11,137 bases of DNA, taken from assembly GCA_023245435.1 (NCBI GenBank), contig JAHFKH010000009.1, positions 14,852 through 25,988 on the forward strand, in the 5' to 3' direction. The DNA is from Candidatus Shapirobacteria bacterium (lineage in GTDB: Bacteria > Patescibacteriota > Microgenomatia > UBA12405). Every line of letters starts with the position of its first letter. The stretch's first letter is position 1. This document shows, one piece after another, positions 1-5,512 of the stretch. The notes below the pieces were generated by a model, which made no database searches, was not told the origin of the DNA, and saw nothing but the letters and a program-made list of their open reading frames with translations. Made by a program: the position numbers and the translations under genes.

Positions 1-1150
1 GACCGGTGGAAAAAGGAGCGGCAGAATAATAATGTAAATAACGTTTAGTAGTTTCACCGCTACTATCCTGTAAATGTTGTTCTTCAGATAAAGGACCAAG
101 AGTAGTAATCGTAATAGCTTGAGTTAATCCTCTTTCAAATAAAGCACTACCGTGAGTGCAAGGTAAAACATCTAGTTCAATATTTAGAGGACGAATATCA
201 GTTAGACCACGCTTATCATAACGAATACCTTTTAAGGTAGATTCACGAATGTATTTACGAACGACTAAATCAACTGCTTCCATTAATTTGGCTTTGTCAA
301 ATTCGCCTGATTCTAATTCTTTGGCAAAAGCAATAATGGCCCCCTCTTTGATTTTTTCCTCACCAATCATATGAGCACCATCGATACCATCAGCAATAAA
401 TGCCTGTAATTCGGTTTTAACAGCAGCTTCAACTTTATTTTGTAACTCAATAGATGGGGATAAATCGGTATATTCTATTTTTGGTTTAACAAATTCTTTG
501 GCAAATTTAATTAATTGAGCATTAATTTCATCACCAGTTTTAATGCCTAATTCAATAGCTTTTAAAACAGTATCATTGTCAACAATGTTGGCATCAGCTT
601 CAATCATATTGATACCAGCTGAGTCTTTGCAGACTAATAAATCCATTTGAGAGGTTTTTTGTTGAGCAAGATTGGGGAAAAGAGTAATTGCATTATCTGT
701 TAAACCTAGGCGAATCGCCGAAACTGGACCATTAAAAGGTAAGCCAGAAATCATAAGTGCAGCAGAAACTGCCATAAATGCGGGAATAACAACATCATTT
801 TCTTTGTCATTACTCATGACAGTAGCCATAACTTGGACTTCATTTTTGAAACCCATGGGAAATAAAGGTCGAATAGAGCGGTCGATAATTCGGCCAAATA
901 ATACAGCAGTATCACCGGGACCACCATCGCGTTTGACCCATTTACCACCTTTAATTTGACCACCGGCATATAATTTGTCGACAAATTCGACAGATAATGG
1001 GAAATAATCTTTGGATAAATCTAAATTACCTTTGACAACTGTAGCCAAAACAACGGTTTTACCCATTTGAGCTAGTACTGCGCCAGTGGCTTGAGGAGCT
1101 AATTTACCCGTAGATAGGGTTATAATTTTGTCACCGAGAGAGATATCCAT
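1..1150 (-). CDS. pnp: Polynucleotide phosphorylase, N-terminal 383 residues (runs off the window)
   Basis: PNPase degrades RNA 3' to 5' by phosphorolysis, releasing nucleoside diphosphates; it is normally a trimeric ring in the cytoplasm. The visible part covers the first RNase PH domain (about residues 5-150), the helical linker region (about 160-300) and the start of the second RNase PH domain (from about 305). Recognition rests on RIIDRSIRPLFP (87-98), LPFNGPVSAIRLG (137-149) and THGSALFERG (332-341). The family is about 700 residues, so roughly the C-terminal half, including KH and S1 domains, lies outside. The ATG at 1150 puts the MDISLGDK start where PNPases begin; no Shine-Dalgarno is present. 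It lies 38 bases after rpsO, the usual rpsO-pnp order. Several normally invariant positions differ: REGRP reads RDGGP, LPRTHGSALFTRGETQ reads with Cys for Arg, FERG for FTRG and LTQ for ETQ, and HHYNFPP reads HYYSAAP. Identity is secure; full activity cannot be judged from half a protein. Confidence 0.95.
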   Translation of the reverse strand, partial: MDISLGDKIITLSTGKLAPQATGAVLAQMGKTVVLATVVKGNLDLSKDYFPLSVEFVDKLYAGGQIKGGKWVKRDGGPGDTAVLFGRIIDRSIRPLFPMGFKNEVQVMATVMSNDKENDVVIPAFMAVSAALMISGLPFNGPVSAIRLGLTDNAITLFPNLAQQKTSQMDLLVCKDSAGINMIEADANIVDNDTVLKAIELGIKTGDEINAQLIKFAKEFVKPKIEYTDLSPSIELQNKVEAAVKTELQAFIADGIDGAHMIGEEKIKEGAIIAFAKELESGEFDKAKLMEAVDLVVRKYIRESTLKGIRYDKRGLTDIRPLNIELDVLPCTHGSALFERGLTQAITITTLGPLSEEQHLQDSSGETTKRYLHYYSAAPFSTG

Positions 1151-1188
1151 ATATTTTTTTGAATTAATTTTAATAAACAATTATACCG

Positions 1189-1458
1189 TTATTTTTTGAG
1201 GTTAAGAGATTTGATCAATTTACCGTAGCGGTCTTCGTTGTGAAGGGAAAGATAGCGAAGCAAACGACGTCGTTTGGCAATTTTGGATAATAGTCCGCGT
1301 TTTGCGGGAGAATCGTGTTTGTTGTCACCAAGGTGACCTTGAAGCTTGTCGATTTCTTTGGAAAGAATGGCGACTTGGATTTCTGGAGAACCAGTATCAC
1401 CCTTAGCTTGGGAAAATTTTGTAACTACTTCTGTCTTTTCGTCTTTGGTTAATGCCAT
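1189..1458 (-). CDS. rpsO: Small ribosomal subunit protein uS15
   Basis: S15 is a primary 16S rRNA binder that organises the helix 20/21/22 junction of the 30S platform. The protein has 89 residues, the standard length, and aligns without gaps to E. coli S15. Conserved landmarks are DTGSPEIQVA (21-30), LQGH (39-42), RGLL (54-57) and RRRLLRYL near 63-70. T22, G23, Q28, H42 and D49, positions known to contact 16S rRNA in the family, are kept. The usually conserved DHHS run after K48 reads DSPA, so S52 is Ala and both histidines are lost; H46 is Asn. The ATG at 1458 gives the canonical MALT start; no Shine-Dalgarno is in range. It has its own promoter and a leader of about 70 bases, and pnp follows 38 bases downstream. 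In many bacteria S15 represses its own mRNA through a leader structure; a small hairpin is present here, but that role is only a guess. Confidence 0.98.
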   Translation of the reverse strand: MALTKDEKTEVVTKFSQAKGDTGSPEIQVAILSKEIDKLQGHLGDNKHDSPAKRGLLSKIAKRRRLLRYLSLHNEDRYGKLIKSLNLKK

Positions 1459-1492
1459 AGATTATAGTGCTAATTTTAGTAAAAAATTAATA

Positions 1493-1512
1493 TTTCAGAA
1501 TGGCTCCTGAAA
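1493..1512 (-). promoter_or_regulatory. Hairpin in the rpsO 5' leader (candidate S15 operator)
   Basis: TTTCAG and CTGAAA form a 6-bp stem around an 8-base loop that contains the purine run GGAG when read in the mRNA sense (AGGAGCC across the stem-loop boundary). The hairpin would sit near the 5' end of the transcript, about 35 bases before the rpsO ATG, so its GGAG is too distant to be a Shine-Dalgarno. S15 autoregulatory elements are known to be structurally different between phyla, which makes this a candidate. The stem is short and could be chance. Confidence 0.25.
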
Positions 1513-1514
1513 AA

Positions 1515-1730
1515 CTAAAATAAGTACAAAGGGATTATAACACAAGCTAAGCTTGTTTTTTGGGAACGATTGGGGTTGTGACTGATTAATTTAAATTCAT
1601 CTTCATTTGTAAGACGAGTAAAATGACAACCTTCGCAATTATTACCGTTATGAACATTTGTGGAAAGTTGGACAGCAAGAGGTCGAGATTCACGACCACA
1701 TTTTGCGGTAACAATGTATATTTTAGGCAT
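1515..1730 (-). CDS. Small hypothetical protein, 71 residues
   Basis: I do not recognise this product. The frame opens with ATG, 12 bases after the stop of the 97-residue gene, in the same orientation and apparently in the same transcription unit. It has no signal peptide or membrane segment. Cysteines fall at 11, 32 and 35, with a CEGC pair (32-35) next to His36, so a single metal-binding knuckle is conceivable but unproven. The last ten or so residues (from about K58) are encoded by the inverted repeat and extended -10 of the rpsO promoter and look low in constraint; the original protein may have ended earlier. It could be a real gene or a chance frame filling the space; operon position and codon choice favour a gene modestly. 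Confidence 0.45.
   Translation of the reverse strand: MPKIYIVTAKCGRESRPLAVQLSTNVHNGNNCEGCHFTRLTNEDEFKLISHNPNRSQKTSLACVIIPLYLF
1534..1542 (-). promoter_or_regulatory. Extended -10 promoter for rpsO-pnp
   Basis: On the minus strand the sequence reads TGTTATAAT, a perfect TGnTATAAT extended -10. No convincing -35 is present at 16-18 bases upstream, as is common for extended -10 promoters. The predicted start near 1527 gives a leader of about 69 bases before the rpsO ATG. The element lies inside the last codons of the upstream 71-residue reading frame, so either that gene overlaps the promoter or its true 3' end is not functionally constrained. Confidence 0.6.
1542..1561 (+). terminator. Possible plus-strand (antisense) intrinsic terminator, or operator, next to the rpsO promoter
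   Basis: ACAAGC-TAA-GCTTGT forms a 6-bp stem with a 3-base loop, followed on the plus strand by at least five T residues. As a terminator it would act only on plus-strand transcripts, and no plus-strand gene is supported here, so it would block antisense RNA. On the minus strand there is no T tract. The palindrome ends exactly at the TG of the rpsO extended -10, so it could instead be a repressor-binding site. Both readings are inference; the stem itself is seen. Confidence 0.3.
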
Positions 1731-1742
1731 GATTAGGGAAAA

Positions 1743-2036
1743 TTAGAAAAGTGAAGATACATCAGTAATTACATGTTTGTCAGATTCTTTCATATTTATT
1801 TTACATTTTCTCCATTGGATATCAGCCATCAAAAATCTATTATTACACTCCAAAACTGCTCTCATATCATTACCATCTTCACAAATTACAGGGATTTGTT
1901 TTGGATAAAGATCTTTTTGAATAAGTGCAACTAAGTGTTCTCCATATCCTCTTGATGGAAAAGGTTGTCGCATTCCTGTTATTTCAATAGGTGTTTGTTT
2001 TGAAATTAATTCTATGTTAATTGTGTAAAGGGTCAT
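1743..2036 (-). CDS. Small hypothetical protein, 97 residues
   Basis: No family is recognised. The ATG at 2036 follows the stop of the DHH-like gene by only five bases, so the two are probably cotranscribed. The protein looks soluble and globular: a hydrophobic and beta-like N-terminus (residues 1-20), a basic, aromatic middle with PSRGYGEH (27-34), then CEDGNDMRAVLECNNRFLMADIQW (about 52-75), and a charged C-terminus. Cysteines at 52, 64 and 78 do not form a familiar metal motif. No membrane segment or signal peptide is visible, and no Shine-Dalgarno precedes the start. It is long enough, and sits tightly enough in the operon, to be a likely real gene, but nothing in the sequence points to a function. 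Confidence 0.6.
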   Translation of the reverse strand: MTLYTINIELISKQTPIEITGMRQPFPSRGYGEHLVALIQKDLYPKQIPVICEDGNDMRAVLECNNRFLMADIQWRKCKINMKESDKHVITDVSSLF

Positions 2037-2041
2037 GTTTT

Positions 2042-2857
2042 TTAAATAGTGGGGGTGAAGGTGGGATTTGGCCCCGCAGTGGCGGGGTTTATTGGAGCGG
2101 AATTAAAGGATGGAATGTCGACGGGCCCCGCAGTGGCGGGGTTGATTGGAGCGGTTGGAGTCTCTGGCTGGGTGGCACGAAGACAAATTGCTCCAGCTTC
2201 AAATGATTCAGGTGAGACGTTAACAGAAAATGATTGAGTGGCGACACGAAGACCAATTAAAATATCTTTACCCGAATCTTGGTCTAAATTAAGCCCTAAC
2301 ATAGGTAATAAAAAGGTAAATATTTCGGAAAATGGAGCGTCGGGATCAACTAAAGTGGCTTTGGCCCAAGATTTTGGGGTAGCTGTGGGTGAAATATAAA
2401 TCCAATTACCAGAATTAACCATGGAAACTTTGTCACCCAAAGGTGATTCGTCACCTAACATAAAACATAAATCAGCACCACTGGAACTATTATTAATGAC
2501 AATTTGGCCTGGGTCAATTTTGGTAGCACCAGGTTTGGTTTTGACAACTAAATTTAGTTTTCCCCCATCATCGTTGTAGGAAACTTGATCAATTTGATCC
2601 AAAGGATAGGAAAGAGTAACGACCAAATCAGCAGGATTATAGGTATCGGTAATTAATTCCAAACCACTTAATTTTGAGTAATTTTGATCGGGTTTTTGTA
2701 AAGAAAGAACTTTGGCTTCACGTCCAGATTTTTTTAAAGCTAGGGCTAAACCCAAAGCAGAACCAATTGAATCAACTGACATGGTAGGAACGACAATAAG
2801 CGCAGATTTGGACTGATCTAATAATGCCTTAATTTCGGTTATATTGTAGTTTTTCAT
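2042..2857 (-). CDS. Degenerate DHH-family phosphoesterase-like protein with a repeat-bearing tail
   Basis: The 271-residue protein keeps the outline of an NrnA-type DHH phosphoesterase N-terminal domain (such enzymes remove phosphates from, or hydrolyse, very short oligonucleotides). SALIVVPTMSVDSIGSALGLALALKKSGREAKV (18-50) matches the first strand, the metal-binding loop and the following helix; ADLVVTLSYP (76-85) and ILIGLRVATQSFSVNVSPESFEAGA (199-223) match later core elements. Catalytic residues are missing: the HxxPDGDAxGS loop has lost its His and first Asp, the DHH triad is absent, and the late DTG reads ATQ. I infer a pseudoenzyme, perhaps a binding protein. The tail (230-271) is proline-rich, with APINPATAGP twice (236-245 and 254-263), encoded by GC-rich palindromic repeats. 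It follows infB by 13 bases, the position where rbfA and nrnA often lie in other bacteria. The assignment rests on motif outline only. Confidence 0.65.
   Translation of the reverse strand: MKNYNITEIKALLDQSKSALIVVPTMSVDSIGSALGLALALKKSGREAKVLSLQKPDQNYSKLSGLELITDTYNPADLVVTLSYPLDQIDQVSYNDDGGKLNLVVKTKPGATKIDPGQIVINNSSSGADLCFMLGDESPLGDKVSMVNSGNWIYISPTATPKSWAKATLVDPDAPFSEIFTFLLPMLGLNLDQDSGKDILIGLRVATQSFSVNVSPESFEAGAICLRATQPETPTAPINPATAGPVDIPSFNSAPINPATAGPNPTFTPTI
2070..2100. repeat. 31-base GC-rich palindromic repeat, copy 1
   Basis: The unit contains the perfect hairpin CCCCGC-AGTG-GCGGGG and ends in ATTGGAGCGG. It matches copy 2 at 2124-2154 at 30 of 31 positions, with a 54-base period. It lies in the 3' end of the DHH-like gene, in frame, and encodes one copy of APINPATAGP. 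Its base composition contrasts sharply with the AT-rich surroundings. There is no T tract downstream on the minus strand, so it is not a standard intrinsic terminator. A mobile REP-like element is possible but not shown. Confidence 0.85.
2124..2154. repeat. 31-base GC-rich palindromic repeat, copy 2
   Basis: This is the second copy of the unit at 2070-2100, with one substitution (ggggttg in place of ggggttt). It carries the same CCCCGC-AGTG-GCGGGG hairpin. The 23 bases between the copies are unrelated to the repeat. Because the reading frame is preserved across both copies, either an in-frame duplication happened or two insertions were tolerated in a dispensable tail. Confidence 0.85.
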
Positions 2858-2870
2858 AATTGTTTATGAC

Positions 2871-4286
2871 TTACTTTTCTACCTTATAGGCTATTATAAC
2901 ATCATTTATTTTAAAATCAACGTAGGGACGAAAAGTAATACCAAACTGATGTCCAGCTTTGGCAACATCAACCGCATCTTTGGCTTGACGAATGCCTTCA
3001 ATTTTGGTGTCTTTGATAATAATATCGTCACGTTTTAAATGAATATTGTCACCTTTAGTGAGTAAACCTTTGGTGACTTCGATGCCGGCAATGCGAACTT
3101 TATCAATTTTAAATTCGGCAATAATTTTTGCCTCACCTACGTTAGTCTCTTCGATAGTAGGATCAAGCATTATTAGCACCTGTTTTTGAATATCATCTAA
3201 AATTTCATAAATAATTTTTGATTCAAAAATAGGAACTTTTTCGTTGTCAGCTAAATTTTTTATAAAACGAGGGATAGCCACATTGTAGGCAAAAATTTGA
3301 GCTTTGGCCGAGGCAGCCATATTAACATCATTATCAGTCACGGCACCAACGCCAGAAGCTAATAAAAAAACATCGTCAGTTAGTGAACTTAACAAAGCTT
3401 CTAAAGTACCCTGAACATCGGCTTTAACTACAATAGGAAGTCGAGGAGAACCGTCAGTTTTAGTTTGAGAAAGTCGGGTTGGATCAACAGTTGAAGTAGA
3501 ATCGGTTTTTACATTTGAAACTGGAGTACCAACTAATGGAACTTGTTCAAAACCAAGAATTTCGACTGGAGATGAAGGAGTGGCGACAGGAATCGACATA
3601 GCCTTGACTTTGCCAGGAATATTTTGAGCAAAAATAGTATCGCCTAATTTTATTTGGCCTTTTTTAACGATTAAAGTAGCAATGGGACCTCGAGATTTAT
3701 CTAATAATGATTCGATAACAACAGCCTCTAATTGACTGTTTGATTCATCCTTAAGTTCCATTATTTCTGCATGTAAAAAGATACTTTCCAAAAGTGCATC
3801 AATCCCCTGGCCGGTTTTACCAGAAACGGGAAAAAGTGCCACTTGACCACCATATTCTTCGGGAGTTAAACCAAGCTCAACTAATTGACCTTTGACTTTT
3901 TCGGGGGAACTTTGTTCCATATCAACTTTGGTCATGGCAATAATTACGGGAGCGTTGGTTTTTTTTATTTCTTTGATTGATTCTTTGGTTTGAGCCATAA
4001 CCCCATCAGTGGCAGAAATTACCAACACCACAATATCGGTGATTTGGGCACCACGAGAACGCATTTGATTAAAAGCGGCGTGGCCGGGGGTGTCAATAAA
4101 GGTTATTTTGCCTGATTTACCCGATTTAGTAGTGACGTCGACTTGGTAGGCAGAAATATGTTGAGTAATTCCACCAGCTTCACGAGCAGCAACAGAACTA
4201 CCGCGAATTTTATCCAACAGGGTTGTTTTACCATGGTCGACATGACCCATGATGGTGACGATTGGTGGACGAAATAATGTTGACAT
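2871..4286 (-). CDS. infB: Translation initiation factor IF-2, short form
   Basis: IF2 is the GTPase that brings initiator tRNA to the 30S subunit and promotes subunit joining. The G domain starts almost at the N-terminus: G1 GHVDHGKT (14-21), G2 GGITQHI (38-44), G3 DTPGH (65-69), G4 TKVD (119-122) and G5 SGK (155-157). Domain II follows (about 185-255), then a Thr/Ser-rich stretch (about 258-283), domain III with IVVKADVQGTLEALL (285-299), and the C-terminal C1/C2 region (about 375-471). At 471 residues it is far shorter than the usual 700-900 because the IF2_N modules are absent. G4 has Thr for the usual Asn. In the C2 domain the tRNA-binding ECG triplet reads QFG (about 447-449). The ATG at 4286 leaves eight residues before the G domain, and no upstream in-frame extension resembles IF2_N. 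It follows nusA across an AT-rich gap of 165 bases. Confidence 0.96.
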   Translation of the reverse strand: MSTLFRPPIVTIMGHVDHGKTTLLDKIRGSSVAAREAGGITQHISAYQVDVTTKSGKSGKITFIDTPGHAAFNQMRSRGAQITDIVVLVISATDGVMAQTKESIKEIKKTNAPVIIAMTKVDMEQSSPEKVKGQLVELGLTPEEYGGQVALFPVSGKTGQGIDALLESIFLHAEIMELKDESNSQLEAVVIESLLDKSRGPIATLIVKKGQIKLGDTIFAQNIPGKVKAMSIPVATPSSPVEILGFEQVPLVGTPVSNVKTDSTSTVDPTRLSQTKTDGSPRLPIVVKADVQGTLEALLSSLTDDVFLLASGVGAVTDNDVNMAASAKAQIFAYNVAIPRFIKNLADNEKVPIFESKIIYEILDDIQKQVLIMLDPTIEETNVGEAKIIAEFKIDKVRIAGIEVTKGLLTKGDNIHLKRDDIIIKDTKIEGIRQAKDAVDVAKAGHQFGITFRPYVDFKINDVIIAYKVEK

Positions 4287-4451
4287 AATTTAATTTTAAT
4301 TTTTAATTTAAAATTTATAATCAATTTTTAATGCTTTAATTTAAAATATTTAAACTAAAACAATTAAATCAATTAAATTTTTCTTAATTAAAAATTATTA
4401 ATTAGATATTATAAATTGATTAGAAATTAAAAATTTTGAATTATAAATTAG
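4287..4451. other. Extremely AT-rich spacer between nusA and infB
   Basis: Only about 12 of 165 bases are G or C. The 13-mer TTTAATTTAAAAT occurs twice (4302-4314 and 4335-4347). Several TATAAT-like hexamers occur on the minus strand, so an infB promoter is plausible, but the composition makes any single call unreliable. No stable hairpin with a T tract and no convincing reading frame were found. Runs of A and T suggest curved DNA. Confidence 0.7.
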
Positions 4452-5441
4452 TTAAAGTTTTGCTCCCTGTACTTTGATTTCAAGTTCGGTGAGTAGGCCG
4501 GCGAGGCGAACATTTTCACCACCAGAACCGATAGCCAAAGCTAAATCTGATTCGGGAACTTCGACTACTGCCAAACCGTTAGTAATAGAGAGAACTTTGA
4601 CGTTTTGGGCGGGAGAAAGAGCGTTGCCTACAAATTGTTTTTTATCCTTAGAATAGGAAATAACATCAACTTTTTCGCTTGCCGGTAATTCATTTAAAAT
4701 GGCCTGGATACGAATTCCTTTTTGACCAATACAGGAGCCAACTGGATCAACTCCGGCTTGGGTTGAAGACACGGCTACCTTGGCACGTGAACCAGCTTCA
4801 CGAGCAATTTTTTCGACAGTAACGGCACGATTACCGACTTCAGGCACTTCACGAATAAAAAGTTGTTTGATAAATTCAGAATCTGATCGAGATAAAATAA
4901 TATCTTTACGACCGGTTTCAATATCAGTGTGAATTGATTTAATTAAAAATTGTTTTTTACTACCCAATTGCAAACTTTCACCACGAATCTGTTCGTCTTT
5001 GGGGCAAATTCCTTCAGTTTTACCAATGCCAACTGTTAAACTATACGGATCGGCACGTAAAATATAACCTTGAACTAAAGTTCCAATTTTATGGACATAT
5101 TCGGCCAAAATAGTATCTTTTTCAGCTTCGTGAATACGTTGATCGATAACATTTTTGGCGGTAACAGCCGCAATTCGGCCAAATCCAGGAGGAGTGACAT
5201 TTTTACGTGTTTTTCCATCAATTTCAAAAATAGCAAAAGATCCGGATTCTGGGGCAATTTCGACTTCAAAAACAGTATCATCAGGAACAATAGTACCATG
5301 TTCTTTTTGGTCGCGTTTGTAGGCCGAAATTAATCCAGCTTCAATGGAATCCAATATTTCTTGAACTTCGATGTGTTTTTCACCGGCAATTTGTGCCACA
5401 GCTGAGGCAAATTCTGTTTTTGGTAGTTTTTTGATATCCAT
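4452..5441 (-). CDS. nusA: Transcription elongation/termination factor NusA, minimal form
   Basis: NusA binds RNA polymerase and nascent RNA, and modulates pausing, intrinsic termination and antitermination. The 329-residue protein has the NusA N-terminal polymerase-binding domain (about 1-115), an S1 domain (about 118-185), KH1 (about 200-262, with GSCIGQKG at 235-242) and KH2 (about 270-326, with AIGSGGENVRLA at 303-314). It ends right after KH2, so the acidic C-terminal repeats of E. coli NusA are absent, as in Gram-positive bacteria. I chose the ATG at 5441 (MDIKKLPKTEF). An in-frame GTG at 5492 would add 17 residues, but those codons run through an intrinsic terminator and match nothing in the family. 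rimP, normally just upstream, is missing; dnaJ is the upstream neighbour. The gene has its own extended -10 promoter, with a terminator inside the leader, which suggests attenuation. No Shine-Dalgarno is seen. Confidence 0.96.
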   Translation of the reverse strand: MDIKKLPKTEFASAVAQIAGEKHIEVQEILDSIEAGLISAYKRDQKEHGTIVPDDTVFEVEIAPESGSFAIFEIDGKTRKNVTPPGFGRIAAVTAKNVIDQRIHEAEKDTILAEYVHKIGTLVQGYILRADPYSLTVGIGKTEGICPKDEQIRGESLQLGSKKQFLIKSIHTDIETGRKDIILSRSDSEFIKQLFIREVPEVGNRAVTVEKIAREAGSRAKVAVSSTQAGVDPVGSCIGQKGIRIQAILNELPASEKVDVISYSKDKKQFVGNALSPAQNVKVLSITNGLAVVEVPESDLALAIGSGGENVRLAGLLTELEIKVQGAKL

Positions 5442-5457
5442 ATTTTTATATTTTGCT

Positions 5458-5479
5458 AAAAAAAAGGGCGTTGCCGCCC
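5458..5479 (-). terminator. Intrinsic terminator in the nusA leader (candidate attenuator)
   Basis: On the minus strand GGGCG-GCAA-CGCCC forms a 5-bp all-GC stem with a GNRA-type tetraloop, followed by eight T residues. It lies about 60 bases after the dnaJ stop and 16 bases before the nusA ATG. It could end the hrcA-grpE-dnaK-dnaJ transcript, but it is also downstream of the nusA promoter, so nusA transcripts must read through it. The flanks TGCTAA (5' side) and TTAGCA (overlapping the end of the T tract) are complementary and could form an outer stem. The short stem suggests partial efficiency. Confidence 0.8.
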
Positions 5480-5485
5480 GTAACC

Positions 5486-5512
5486 TTAGCACTTAATTTA
5501 ACTGATTGATTA
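5486..5512. promoter_or_regulatory. Weak CIRCE-like sequence over the nusA promoter
   Basis: On the plus strand the sequence reads TTAGCACTT-N9-GATTGATTA. It matches the CIRCE consensus TTAGCACTC-N9-GAGTGCTAA at 8 of 9 positions in the left arm and 6 of 9 in the right. It overlaps the -10 and the predicted start site of nusA, where an HrcA site would repress. The right arm is poor and the element is only partly self-complementary, so chance resemblance remains possible. Confidence 0.3.

Noticed and set aside
672..959. Plus-strand reading frame of 95 codons opposite pnp
   Set aside because: It is antisense to a clearly conserved protein, has no recognisable product and no promoter or start signal; the same applies to the other plus-strand frames in the window.
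1180..1185. TATAAT between rpsO and pnp as a pnp promoter
   Set aside because: There is no TG extension and no recognisable -35; in such AT-rich DNA the hexamer alone is not enough, although an internal promoter is not excluded.
1461..1466. TATAAT on the minus strand two bases before the rpsO ATG
   Set aside because: Transcription from it would begin inside or after the start codon, so it cannot serve rpsO; the extended -10 at 1542-1534 is better placed.
2070..2086. GC hairpin as terminator of the DHH-like gene
   Set aside because: No T tract follows in the sense direction, and it lies before the stop codon, with a gene starting five bases after that stop.
2070..2154. CRISPR-like array
   Set aside because: There are only two copies, the single 23-base spacer lies in frame within a coding sequence, and no cas gene is present.
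2021..2237. Overlapping plus-strand frames with Gly/Trp-rich translations across the GC repeats
   Set aside because: They arise from the palindromic repeats read antisense to the DHH-like gene and have no start signals or family resemblance.
5442..5492. N-terminal extension of nusA from an in-frame GTG at 5492, adding 17 residues
   Set aside because: The extra codons run through the GC hairpin and T tract of a terminator, match nothing in NusA N-termini, and the ATG at 5441 gives the normal family start.
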